NCBI GenBank assembly: GCA_903930565.1
Contig: CAIYZC010000286.1
Span: forward strand, 1 to 46,499
Reading direction: 5' to 3'
DNA: 46,499 nucleotides
Origin: an uncultured Pedosphaera sp.
Lineage (GTDB): Bacteria > Verrucomicrobiota > Verrucomicrobiia > Limisphaerales > Pedosphaeraceae
Every line of letters starts with the position of its first letter. Positions within the stretch are counted from its first letter, which is position 1. Shown here one piece after another: positions 27,803-37,259 of the stretch. The translations under genes were made by a program, and so were the position numbers. The notes beneath the pieces are model-generated. The model was given only the letters and a program-made list of their open reading frames with translations, was not told the DNA's origin and ran no database searches.

Positions 27803-30800
27803 ATGATCGAAAAACTCGCCTCCCTCGTCCTGCGCAACCGGGCGATCGTGCTCGCGCTGCTCGGCGGCTTTATCTGCCTCGGCATCAACGCGTTCCGCGA
27901 ACTGCCCGTGGAAGCCTACCCCGACGTGACGAACGTCTCCGTCACGATCATCACCATTTTTCCCGGCCACGCCGCCGAAGAAGTCGAGCGCTTGGTGACC
28001 ATCCCGCTCGAAAACGTGATGAACGCCATCCCCAAGCGGGTGTCGATGCGTTCCATCTCCATCTTCGGCCTCTCCCAAATCACCTTGGTCTTCGAGGACG
28101 ACGCCATCAACCGGGACGTGCGCAATTTGGCCAATCAATTTATTGGCACGGTGAGCCTCCCCGCCGGCGCCCAGGTCGGCCTGTCCCCGGATGCCACCCC
28201 GATCGGGGAAGTCTTCCGCTACACCCTGCGGGCCCCGCCCGGATTCTCCAGCGTGGAAATCAAGGCGCTGGAAGACTGGGTGCTGGAAAAGAAGTTCCGC
28301 CAAGTGCCCGGCATCGTGGACGTCAACGGCTTCGGCGGTCTCACCAAGCAATACCAAGTCTTGGTGGATCCCGCCAAACTCCGGTCCTACAACCTCTCCC
28401 TCCAACAGATTTTTACCGCTCTCTCCAATGGCAACAACAACGCCGGCGGCTCTTACGTCGAGCATGGCTCCGAGTTGTACGTGGTCCGCGGGTTGGGCGT
28501 GGTGCGCGACCTGGCCGATATTGAAAACATCGCCGTGGACACCCGCAACGGCACCCCCATCCTGATCCGGGACGTGGGCAAGGTCGTGATTGGGAACGCC
28601 ATCCGCCTCGGCCGCGTCGGTCGCACCGACGGCGACCACGGCAAAATTGTCCGCGACGCCAACGACGTGTCCGAGGGCATTGTGATCATGCGCCGCGGCG
28701 AAAACGCCATGGAAGTGTGCCAGCGCGTTAAGAAAATGGCGGACTTGATCAACGCCAACTACCTCCCGCCCGGGGTGAGTCTGCAAATGTATTACGACCG
28801 CACGGCGCTGATGGACCGCACCCTGCATACCGTGGGCCACAACATGATCGAAGGCATCGTCCTGGTGTTGATCGTGTTGACCATGTTTCTCGGCATCGCC
28901 AATTGGCGTTCCGCCTTGGTGGTCGCCCTGGCGGTGCCCTTCGCGCTGCTGGGCGCTTTCACGCTGCTGGATTGGGAACACATCCCGGCGAACCTCATCT
29001 CCATGGGCGCTATCGACTTCGGCATCATCGTTGATTCCGCCGTGGTGGTCATCGAAAACATCCTCCGCTTGTTGGAGGAACGCAAAGGCAAATACCGTTC
29101 CCTCGGCGCGGTGATTGTGGAAGGCGTCGAAGAAATGGGCCGCCCGGTCTTGTTTTCCAAAGTCATTCTCCTGACCGCTTTCATCCCCCTCTACACCCTG
29201 CAGCGCGTGGAAGGCCGCATCTTCAAGCCCATGGCCCTCACGTTGACCTTTGCCCTCTTGGCGGGCACCCTCTTCGCCATCCTCATCGTTCCCGCCCTGG
29301 CGACCTTTTCCGTCAGCGGCAAAATCGGCGAGCACGAATCCCTCGTCGTCCGCTGGTTGCTCCGTTTGTACCGCCCGGCGCTGGCCTTCGCCTTGCGCTT
29401 CAAAGCCCTCGTTTACGTCGTGGCCGGGGTGCTGTTGGTCGGCAGCATCTGGATTTACTTGGGGCTGGGCAGCGAATTCCTGCCGAAACTCGATGAAGGC
29501 GATCTCTGGGTGCGCACCTTCGCCCCCCAATCCATTGCGCCTTCCGAATCCGCCAAAATCACCCAGCAAGTCCGCCAAAAAATGGCCGCCTTCCCCGAAG
29601 TGCGCTACGTCGTCAGCCAGTTGGGCCGCCCCGACGACGGCACCGATGTGAACGGCTGGGATGTCACCGAATACAGCGTGGGCTTGCTGCCGCACGACCA
29701 ATGGACCTCCGCCCATTCGCGCGACGAGTTGGTGGACAAGATGGACCGCAGCCTCAAAGAGATCCCCGGCTTGGGCACCCAATTCAGCCAGTACATCGAG
29801 GACAACGTGAACGAAGCGGTCTCCGGTGTGAAAAGCGAATTGGCCATTAAGCTGTACGGCGAGAATCCCGAAAAGCTCCAAAAAATCGCCGATCAAATCG
29901 TCGATATTCTCAAGGTCATTCCCGGCGCGAAGGACGTCTCCACGGACCTCCTGATGGGTCAGCCGCAAATTCAAATCATCGTCAATCGGGCGGCCATCGC
30001 CCGTTACGGGCTCGCGGTCCAGGATGTGCAAAACATCATTGCCACCGCCATGGGCGGCCAATCCGCCACGCAGGTGCTCGAAGGGGAACGCACCTTTGAT
30101 CTCGTCGTCAAAATGGCCCCCCGCACCGTGGCCGACTTGGAATCCATCCGGAGCATCCCCGTCTTCGGCGCGAATGGTGAACGCATCACCCTGGGCACCT
30201 TGGCGGCCGTCGAAATGCGCCCCGGCCTCGCCCGCATTGTGCGCGAAGAAAATGAACGCCGCACCTCCATCAAAATCAGCGTTCGCGACCGCGACCTCGG
30301 CTCGCTGGTGGCCGAAATGCAGCAAAAAGTCGGCGCGGCCGTCCATCTCCCCAAAGGTTACCGCCTCGAATGGACCGGCTCCTTTGAAAGTCAGCAGCGC
30401 GCGGTTCGCCGCCTCGCTTTCATCGTCCCCATCACCATGGTCATGATCTTCTTCTTGCTCTTCATGGCCTTCGACTCCGGCAAGTTCGCCACCTTGATCC
30501 TCCTGACCGTACCCTTCTCCGCCGCGGGCGGGATTCTGGGTCTGCCCGTCGCCGGACTTAACATGTCGGTTTCCGCCTTGGTGGGCTTTGTCGCCCTCTT
30601 CGGCGTCTCCATTCAAAACAGTGTGATCCTGGTGACCCGCATCGCCGATTTGCGGCGCGAGGGCATGGGGTTGATGGAGGCGATCACTGAAGGTGCCGCC
30701 TCCCGCATTCGTCCAATGATCATGACCGCTTTGATGGCCATGTTGGGGCTCTTGCCCATGGCGCTCTCCACCGGGGTCGGCGCCGAAACGGCCCGCCCGT

Positions 30801-30922
30801 TCGCGGTCGTCATTATCGGCGGCCTGATCACTGGAACGGTCTTGACCCTGTTCATCCTGCCCTTGCTCTACCCCTTCTTTGAACCCAAACCCAGCGCCGG
30901 ACAAGAGGCGCTGCCAGCATAA
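27803..30922 (+). CDS. Heavy-metal efflux (HME) RND pump, CzcA-like
   Basis: 1039 aa. FRELPVEAYPDVTNVSVTIITIFPGHAAEEVERLVTIPLE; TM4 motif DFGIIVDSAVVVIEN; typical RND architecture. Confidence 0.94.
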   Translation: MIEKLASLVLRNRAIVLALLGGFICLGINAFRELPVEAYPDVTNVSVTIITIFPGHAAEEVERLVTIPLENVMNAIPKRVSMRSISIFGLSQITLVFEDDAINRDVRNLANQFIGTVSLPAGAQVGLSPDATPIGEVFRYTLRAPPGFSSVEIKALEDWVLEKKFRQVPGIVDVNGFGGLTKQYQVLVDPAKLRSYNLSLQQIFTALSNGNNNAGGSYVEHGSELYVVRGLGVVRDLADIENIAVDTRNGTPILIRDVGKVVIGNAIRLGRVGRTDGDHGKIVRDANDVSEGIVIMRRGENAMEVCQRVKKMADLINANYLPPGVSLQMYYDRTALMDRTLHTVGHNMIEGIVLVLIVLTMFLGIANWRSALVVALAVPFALLGAFTLLDWEHIPANLISMGAIDFGIIVDSAVVVIENILRLLEERKGKYRSLGAVIVEGVEEMGRPVLFSKVILLTAFIPLYTLQRVEGRIFKPMALTLTFALLAGTLFAILIVPALATFSVSGKIGEHESLVVRWLLRLYRPALAFALRFKALVYVVAGVLLVGSIWIYLGLGSEFLPKLDEGDLWVRTFAPQSIAPSESAKITQQVRQKMAAFPEVRYVVSQLGRPDDGTDVNGWDVTEYSVGLLPHDQWTSAHSRDELVDKMDRSLKEIPGLGTQFSQYIEDNVNEAVSGVKSELAIKLYGENPEKLQKIADQIVDILKVIPGAKDVSTDLLMGQPQIQIIVNRAAIARYGLAVQDVQNIIATAMGGQSATQVLEGERTFDLVVKMAPRTVADLESIRSIPVFGANGERITLGTLAAVEMRPGLARIVREENERRTSIKISVRDRDLGSLVAEMQQKVGAAVHLPKGYRLEWTGSFESQQRAVRRLAFIVPITMVMIFFLLFMAFDSGKFATLILLTVPFSAAGGILGLPVAGLNMSVSALVGFVALFGVSIQNSVILVTRIADLRREGMGLMEAITEGAASRIRPMIMTALMAMLGLLPMALSTGVGAETARPFAVVIIGGLITGTVLTLFILPLLYPFFEPKPSAGQEALPA

Positions 30923-30982
30923 CCCCTGCGCCCACCGGTGACTGCTTCCGGGGCGCCTCCACCACGGCGATACCGGACCACA

Positions 30983-31321
30983 ATGAAAAGAATTGAAGCC
31001 ATCATCAAACCCTTCAAAATCGAAGAAGTGCGCGAAGCCGTCGTCGACCTCGGAATTCACGGTCTGACCGTGACCGAAGTCCAAGGCTACGGATCGCAAA
31101 AATCGTCCACGGAAATTTATCATGGCGGGGAACCCTTCGCCGAGCCCATGGGCCGCGTAAAGGTGGACTTGGTGGTGTCCGAAGACCAAGTTCAATCCAC
31201 GGTGCGGGCGATCTTGCAAGCCGCCCGCACCGGCCGCCTGGGGGATGGCAAAATCTTCGTTTCCCATGTCGAGCAAGTGGTGCGTATCCGCACTGGCGAA
31301 CGGGACCACGCCGCGCTCTGA
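30983..31321 (+). CDS. PII-family signalling protein with divergent T-loop
   Basis: 112 aa. MKRIEAIIKPFKIEEVREAVVDLGIHGLTVTEVQGYGSQKSSTEIYHGGEPFAEPMGRVKVDLVV...TGRLGDGKIFVSHVEQVVRIRTGERDHAAL. Confidence 0.93.
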   Translation: MKRIEAIIKPFKIEEVREAVVDLGIHGLTVTEVQGYGSQKSSTEIYHGGEPFAEPMGRVKVDLVVSEDQVQSTVRAILQAARTGRLGDGKIFVSHVEQVVRIRTGERDHAAL

Positions 31322-31691
31322 GCCTTCCGCCCCCTCGCTGGGATCGAGATGCCGGCCGGGATCCACGGTCGGTGCTTACCTGGCCGGTCGCCAACCCTTG
31401 GTTTGGCCTTGCCTCCACCCGGCATCGGGGCATCCGCAAGGAGGAACGCACCAAAACCTCCCGAGAGATGGGCGATTCGGGATCAATTGCTTAAGTTTGG
31501 GGCGTCAACCGCCCTCCTCCCCGTCCGCCTTCCGAATTAATCATTCGCCCGGCAGGACGCCCGCCCAAACGGTAGTCCCACCTTGATTTTAAGCCCATCG
31601 GCGCATCGGCCGAAAGGAACCTACCAAGGCAGCCACCAAGCAAGCAGCGACACCAACTTGTCGCCCGGGCAGCCCACTGCCCCACCGGCAA

Positions 31692-31742
31692 AACAAAAAT
31701 CGCCGCAGCGGGGGCCATTGGCCCTTTTCCGTAGCGGCGATT
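31692..31742 (-). terminator. Rho-independent terminator of the small Cys-containing protein gene
   Basis: Minus strand: AATCGCCGC taCGGaaaa GGGCCaatGGCCC CCGct GCGGCGATT followed by TTTGTTTT. Confidence 0.75.
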
Positions 31743-31794
31743 CGGTCTCCACCGGGACCATACCCCGGCGGCTAAGACGCAAAAACGGGTTTTC

Positions 31795-32073
31795 TCAGCG
31801 ATGGATAAACACCGAGCGGCGCGTGGTTGGCTTGACCGAGGTCGTGGTGTTTGGCAGGACCGCCACTTGAATCTCGGGCGCCTTGGCCGTCACTTTGGCC
31901 GTGGCTTGGGCGGCGGATTTATCCGTGCAACAGTCACCCGCCACGGGGCACTGTTTCGGAGCGCGGGACGTCTTGATTTGCGTGCTGCCCGCCTGAGCGG
32001 TTGACGCCGCGGTGCTCAACAGCACCAACGCCGCAACCGATCCCATCACCGACTTAAAAATGTTTGCTTTCAT
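31795..32073 (-). CDS. Small exported Cys-containing protein
   Basis: 92 aa. Signal peptide MKANIFKSVMGSVAALVLLSTAASTAQA, then mature motif QCPVAGDCCTD. Consensus promoter upstream and terminator downstream. Confidence 0.75.
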   Translation of the reverse strand: MKANIFKSVMGSVAALVLLSTAASTAQAGSTQIKTSRAPKQCPVAGDCCTDKSAAQATAKVTAKAPEIQVAVLPNTTTSVKPTTRRSVFIHR

Positions 32074-32132
32074 TCTGAGCCTTTCTTTGAGGAGGAACCC
32101 TTCGTTGTTGCCTCATCAATGATGTTGATAAA

Positions 32133-32161
32133 ATATTAACGTACTGTTGCCTTTTGGTCAA
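32133..32161 (-). promoter_or_regulatory. Sigma70-like promoter
   Basis: Minus strand TTGACC (RC of 32156-32161), 17-nt spacer, TAATAT (RC of 32133-32138). Confidence 0.65.
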
Positions 32162-32224
32162 CATGCTTTTTTTGATTTTTGCACAAATCGCATTTTTCTG
32201 CTCAAAAAGCAACACGGCTTCCCA

Positions 32225-32250
32225 TTAAGTGATCAAATATAGCCACTTAA
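32225..32250. repeat. Inverted repeat / candidate operator
   Basis: TTAAGTG-N12-CACTTAA in an AT-rich intergenic region between divergent genes. Confidence 0.5.
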
Positions 32251-32382
32251 GCGATGGTGGCTTCCGCGGAACATTACTGCGCAAAGCATTGCTGCGCAGG
32301 CGTTTAAGCGCCCTTCTACCCGCCGGCATACCGGCTGCTTTGTAGGTCCTTGATGAATTTGCTGCTTTTCCTTCCCGCGCAT

Positions 32383-32401
32383 CGATTTTTTAATAAAATC
32401 G
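32383..32401. repeat. Short perfect inverted repeat
   Basis: CGATTTT-ttaat-AAAATCG upstream of the aspartyl protease gene. Confidence 0.45.
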
Positions 32402-32453
32402 TGGCCGGGATTGCCATTTTCGCCCGCACACCGGGGCGGGATGAGGTTTACTC

Positions 32454-33338
32454 GTGATTGCCTGGCACCAAACCGCCGGCCGTCTCTCGAGATTCGCCTT
32501 GGCAGCCTTCGCGTTGTTGGCCGGCCCCATCGCCGCCCGCACCGCGGAGCCCGTCACTTACCCTTTCCAATTTCAAGCGGGTTTGATCTTTGTGCAGGTC
32601 GCCTGCCCCGGCAGTCCGAAGCCCCTCGAATTCCTGCTCGATTCGGGGGCCGAGGCGAGTGTTATTGATCTCCGGGCCGCGCGGCGCCTGCATCTCGAGC
32701 GCGGACAAGCTGTCACGGTCCGCGGGGTAACCGGCACGTCCCGCGGCTACTGGCCCGAGCACCTCCGCGCCACCCTCGGCGAAGTCCCCCTCCCGACCAA
32801 TTACCTGGCCATGGACCTGGCCTCCCTGGGCGCCGCCTGTCACCACCATGTGGATGGCCTGATTGGCGCCGAATTCTTCGCGGGAAGGGTCGTTCGGATT
32901 AATTTCACGCACCGGACGTTGGAATTGCTCGACGCCTCCCCGGCAACCAATGCGGAGGATGAAGTCCTGCCCCTCCAAGTCACGGCCCAACGTTTGCGCG
33001 TCCCCGTCACCGTCGCGGGGTTGGGGTCCGCTTGGGCGCGTTTGGACACTGGCTGCGCCTCGGCGCTGCACTGGACCATCGCCCCGGCGGCGACGGGCAG
33101 CCCCGCCACGCCGGAAGTTGCCGTCGGCGTCGGGGTCACCAGCGAACAAGTCCGCGAGAACAATCAAACCGTGCACCTCGGCCGCCTCGCGTTAGCGAAT
33201 ATCCCCACCGGTCTGCATCCCGAAAAGCTGCTCACGGACGAAACTGGTCTGTTGGGTTCCGGTCTGCTCTCCCGCTTCTCCGTCGTTACCATCGACACCC
33301 TCACCGGCCGGCTCTTGCTCACCGGCCTCCGGCCTTGA
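32454..33338 (+). CDS. Retropepsin-like aspartyl protease family protein, exported
   Basis: GTG start, hydrophobic N-terminus. Two catalytic-type motifs: LEFLLDSGAEASVID and ARLDTGCASALHW; VDGLIGAEFFAGRVVRINF. Confidence 0.82.
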   Translation: MIAWHQTAGRLSRFALAAFALLAGPIAARTAEPVTYPFQFQAGLIFVQVACPGSPKPLEFLLDSGAEASVIDLRAARRLHLERGQAVTVRGVTGTSRGYWPEHLRATLGEVPLPTNYLAMDLASLGAACHHHVDGLIGAEFFAGRVVRINFTHRTLELLDASPATNAEDEVLPLQVTAQRLRVPVTVAGLGSAWARLDTGCASALHWTIAPAATGSPATPEVAVGVGVTSEQVRENNQTVHLGRLALANIPTGLHPEKLLTDETGLLGSGLLSRFSVVTIDTLTGRLLLTGLRP

Positions 33339-33563
33339 TCCGGCCCCGCCCGACCTCGTTCACTTTCACCCTCCGCAAGCCCTAGGCAGCGTTTACGCGC
33401 GTGCCGAAGTGATTTCACGCGCTTGGCGGAACGGGTTTCAGCCAGCCCGCCCCCCCGCGACAGCGGCGACGGAAAAGGAGGCGATGGGATTTCACGAAGT
33501 CGGCAATCGCCAAGAATTATATCCGGCTTTGCATTCGCCCGGGGATGCCTTACCGTGGGGGCC

Positions 33564-34700
33564 ATGAATCGCAGCGCTACGGGCGCCTCGGTGGCAGGGC
33601 GCGGAAATGACGGGGGGCGGCTTCGACTCCTCCTCTTACTCATGTTTTTGGCCGGTGGGCTGGCGGCGGTCGGCGCCCGGGCCGCGGAATACCCGACCCC
33701 GCATCAGGCGGACGCGGTGTTGGCGGATTTCCAATTTCAAACGGGCGAGAAATTGCCGGAGCTGCGCCTTCATTATCGCACCATCGGCACGCTGCGCCGC
33801 GATGCGGCGGGGCGGGTGACCAATGCGGTGCTGATCCTGCACGGCACGACCGGCCAGGGCGGGAACTTCCTGCGGGAAGAATTCGCGGGGGCGCTGTTTG
33901 GATCGGGACAGTTGTTGGACGCCACCCGTTACTTCATCATCCTGCCGGACGGCATCGGCCATGGCAAATCCTCCAAACCCAGCGATGGCTTGCACGCGCA
34001 CTTTCCCCAATACGGCTACCGGGACATGGTGTCGGCGCAATACCGATTGGTCACCGAGGCCCTCCAAATCAACCACCTGCGTTTGGTCATGGGGACTTCC
34101 ATGGGGGGAATGCACACCTGGTTGTGGGGTGGGACGCACCCGGAGTTCATGGACGCGCTGTTCCCGCTGGCCAGCCTGCCGACCCAAATCTCGGGGCGCA
34201 ACCGGGTGTGGCGGCGGACGATCATGGATGCGATCCGGCTCGACCCGGATTGGCGGGACGGGGAATACCACACTCAACCCGGCGGGTTGAAAGTGGCGGC
34301 GGAGATGTTGTTCTTTATGGCGAGTAATCCGGTGCTGCGCCAAAAGGAAGCCCCCACGCGCGCCGACGCCGACCGCGTGCTCGATGCGGCGGCGGCCAAT
34401 TCGCTCAAGACCTTGGATGCCAATGACGTGCTCTACGCCCTGTCCGCGTCGCGCGATTATGATCCCGGCCCGAACTTGGAAAAGATCAGCGCCCCGCTGG
34501 TGGCGGTGAATTCGGCGGATGACCTCATCAATCCGCCCGAGTTGGGTATTCTCGAACGGGAGATCCACCGGGTGCCCCATGGGCGGGCGGTGCTGCTGCC
34601 CCTGACGGACCAAACGCGCGGTCATGGCAGCCACACGATCGCCGCGCTCTGGCAAAAAGAGCTGGCCCAACTCCTCGCCGACGCCCCCCTCCGCCCATGA
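33564..34700 (+). CDS. Exported alpha/beta hydrolase, homoserine O-acetyltransferase (MetX)-like
   Basis: Start MNRSATGASVAG with hydrophobic LLLLLMFLAGGLAAVGARAA. ELRLHYRTIGTLRRDAAGRVTNAVLILHGTTG; YFIILPDGIGHGKSSKPSDG; nucleophile elbow LVMGTSMGGMHTW; RGHGSHT. Confidence 0.87.
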   Translation: MNRSATGASVAGRGNDGGRLRLLLLLMFLAGGLAAVGARAAEYPTPHQADAVLADFQFQTGEKLPELRLHYRTIGTLRRDAAGRVTNAVLILHGTTGQGGNFLREEFAGALFGSGQLLDATRYFIILPDGIGHGKSSKPSDGLHAHFPQYGYRDMVSAQYRLVTEALQINHLRLVMGTSMGGMHTWLWGGTHPEFMDALFPLASLPTQISGRNRVWRRTIMDAIRLDPDWRDGEYHTQPGGLKVAAEMLFFMASNPVLRQKEAPTRADADRVLDAAAANSLKTLDANDVLYALSASRDYDPGPNLEKISAPLVAVNSADDLINPPELGILEREIHRVPHGRAVLLPLTDQTRGHGSHTIAALWQKELAQLLADAPLRP

Positions 34701-37171
34701 CCCGTCGTTTTCGTCAGCCCATCTGGATTCTGCCGCTGGCTTTCGCGGGGTTGGTCGCCTTGGTCGGTTGGTGGGGCAACCTGCGACTGCGCCAAACCAT
34801 TGAGGCCCAATTGCACGCGGAATTGCAGGGAACACTCAAGGCGAACGTGTCCGCCCTGGAGTTCTGGATGACCAACCAGATGAAGTTGGCCAAGCTGCTG
34901 GCCGAAGAGCCGCAGATCAAGAAACTGGGCGCCACCATTCTGGAACATGCCGCGACCAATCGGTTGGGCGTGGGCGGGGGGCGCCAGGGTTTCGGGGAAT
35001 TCGGCCGCTATTTGGACCCGCGCCTGCGGGAGGTCGGGTATGACGCCGCCCAGCTGGTGGTGAACCGGTACAACACCAATTATCTGGTGGCGGCCAATAT
35101 CGGTTTCGGCGGCGGCTGGCTGGTGGGCACACCGGTGGCCGAAGCCCACACCAACAAATTCGCCGAGTTGTTCGCCTCGGGTGAACCGGTCATCATCACC
35201 CCCTACAAACCCGGCCCGCCCCCCAACCGCCCCAACCGCCGGGGTAACGGCCGCAACCGGCCAACGCTGGACGACCCGGGCGGCGGCGGTCGCCCGCGCA
35301 CGAACGACGCGGGGAACCGCGCCGGTCAATTGCGACGCGGCCGCGGGCAGACCAATTCAATGCCGGTCGACAATTTCCCCCCACCGGAAGGTCCGGGTGG
35401 GGAATTCGCTGGCGCGAACGGCTTCCCGCCGCCGCCGGAAGCGGGCGGATTCGGCGGTGGGCCGCCGCCCGAAGGTTTTGGCGGTCCGGGGGGCCCGCGC
35501 GGCACGAACGGTCCGCCCGGCGGGCCGGAGGGACCGGGCGGAATGGGTGGTCCGGACGGTCCGGGCGGCCCCGGGGGCCGGAACGGTCCCGGCGGGCCGC
35601 AGGGGCGGCGGGGGGATCTGACGCTCATGCAGGTGGCCGCGCCGGTGCGGGATGCAACGGGGACCATCGCGGGGGCGCTGGCCTTGATCATCAATCCGGA
35701 CAAAGAGTTCTCCCGCATCCTGTCCGTGGCCAATTCCGGGGAATCCGGCGAAACGTACGCCTTCGACCAAAGCGGGTTGCTCATCTCCCGCAGCCGGTTT
35801 GACGATGAGTTGCACCGCCTCGGCATCCTCCCCGCCACCAACACCACTTCCGCGCTAAACCTGCGCCTGCACGATCCCGGCGCGGCGGAGGCGGACGGCG
35901 CCAAGCCGTTGACCTTCCTGGTCGCCAGCGCCATCGCCGGCACGGAGGGGGACGACGTGGACCCGACCCGCGATTACCGCGGCGTGCCGGTGGTGGGCGC
36001 GTGGCGCTGGCTGCCGCACTATGGCTTCGGGGTGGCCACGCAGATCGACGCCACGGAGGCGTACCGTTCCTTGAACATCATCAAAATGATTTTCATCGCG
36101 CTGTTCCTGCTCTTGGTCCTGTGTTCGGGCGGCATGTTTGTTTTCAGCTACGCGAACGTCACTTGGCGCAAGCGCCTGAACGAAGTGGAGTCCCAACTCA
36201 AACAGCTCGGTCAGTACACTTTGGAGGAAAAAATTGGGGAGGGCGGCATGGGGGTGGTCTACCGGGCGCGCCACGCCTTGATGCGCCGGGACACCGCGGT
36301 GAAGCTGCTCCTGCCCGACCGGGCGGACGCCGCCGCCCTGCAACGGTTCGAGCGGGAAGTCTGCCTCACCTGCCAGCTCACCCACCCGAACACGATCCAA
36401 GTTTACGATTACGGCCACACTCCCGAAGGCGTCTTTTATTATGCCATGGAGTTCCTGCGCGGAATGAACCTCCATGATCTGGTCGCGCGCTACGGCCCAT
36501 TGCCCGAAGGCCGGGTCATCCACATCCTGACCAACGTTTGCGAGGCGCTCGCCGAAGCGCACGCCTTGGGACTCGTCCACCGCGACATCAAACCGGCCAA
36601 CATTTTCCTCTGCGAGCGGGGCGGGGTGCCCGATTGCGTCAAAGTGCTCGACTTTGGCCTGGTCCGCGAATTCCGCGTCGGCAAGCAGGAGCGCATCCAC
36701 ACCCAAGTGGGCGACGGCATCGAAGGCACGCCCAGTTTCATGCCGCCCGAGGCCATCAAGCACACCAACCGGAGCGATCCCCGCGGGGACATTTATTCCG
36801 TCGGCGCCCTCGGCTATTTTCTGCTCACGGGCACCTATGTGTTTGAATCCGATTCCGTGCTCGAACTCTTCGAAAAGCACCTCACCGAAACCGTCGTCCC
36901 CCCCAGCCGCCGCAGCCCCAATCCGGTCAGCGCCGAATTGGAGGAAACCCTGCTGCGCTGCCTCGAAAAGGAACCGAATCTGCGCCCCCAATCCGCCGCC
37001 GAATTACGCAACCTGCTGCTCACCAGCCCCCGCGCCGCCGACTGGACCTTGGCGGCCCGCGCCGCCTGGTGGCGCCAAAACACCGACGCGGCCGCCGGCC
37101 TGCCCCCCGCGCAGCCCGCCTCGTCCATGGACGCAACCGTAAAGATCGACTTCGCCACCCGGATGGGCTGA
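34697..37171 (+). CDS. Transmembrane Ser/Thr protein kinase with Cache-like extracytoplasmic sensor carrying a Gly/Pro-rich collagen-like insert
   Basis: Two TM segments flank the sensor. Insert [42 protein letters not shown]. Kinase [32 protein letters not shown]...[13 protein letters not shown]...[10 protein letters not shown]. Confidence 0.92.
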   Translation: MTRRFRQPIWILPLAFAGLVALVGWWGNLRLRQTIEAQLHAELQGTLKANVSALEFWMTNQMKLAKLLAEEPQIKKLGATILEHAATNRLGVGGGRQGFGEFGRYLDPRLREVGYDAAQLVVNRYNTNYLVAANIGFGGGWLVGTPVAEAHTNKFAELFASGEPVIITPYKPGPPPNRPNRRGNGRNRPTLDDPGGGGRPRTNDAGNRAGQLRRGRGQTNSMPVDNFPPPEGPGGEFAGANGFPPPPEAGGFGGGPPPEGFGGPGGPRGTNGPPGGPEGPGGMGGPDGPGGPGGRNGPGGPQGRRGDLTLMQVAAPVRDATGTIAGALALIINPDKEFSRILSVANSGESGETYAFDQSGLLISRSRFDDELHRLGILPATNTTSALNLRLHDPGAAEADGAKPLTFLVASAIAGTEGDDVDPTRDYRGVPVVGAWRWLPHYGFGVATQIDATEAYRSLNIIKMIFIALFLLLVLCSGGMFVFSYANVTWRKRLNEVESQLKQLGQYTLEEKIGEGGMGVVYRARHALMRRDTAVKLLLPDRADAAALQRFEREVCLTCQLTHPNTIQVYDYGHTPEGVFYYAMEFLRGMNLHDLVARYGPLPEGRVIHILTNVCEALAEAHALGLVHRDIKPANIFLCERGGVPDCVKVLDFGLVREFRVGKQERIHTQVGDGIEGTPSFMPPEAIKHTNRSDPRGDIYSVGALGYFLLTGTYVFESDSVLELFEKHLTETVVPPSRRSPNPVSAELEETLLRCLEKEPNLRPQSAAELRNLLLTSPRAADWTLAARAAWWRQNTDAAAGLPPAQPASSMDATVKIDFATRMG

Positions 37172-37259
37172 TCGGGGCGGGCCGGCCGCCGCCGCCAATT
37201 GCCGCGCGCCACCAAAAGGGGCTTCCCCCGCCGGGGGCGGGCGTGGTAGGGTGGCGGGG

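Noticed and set aside
27713-31366. 1217-aa minus-strand ORF
   Set aside because: Antisense to the RND pump; His/Asp/Gly-rich shadow of well-supported coding sequence.
35377-35615. Possible tandem repeat or CRISPR-like array
   Set aside because: Repetition is codon-level Gly/Pro low complexity within a CDS; no regular repeat-spacer structure.
35326-35943. Minus-strand ORF with [13 protein letters not shown] collagen-like repeats
   Set aside because: Mirror image of the GGP-rich insert in the kinase gene on the plus strand; the kinase frame is strongly supported.
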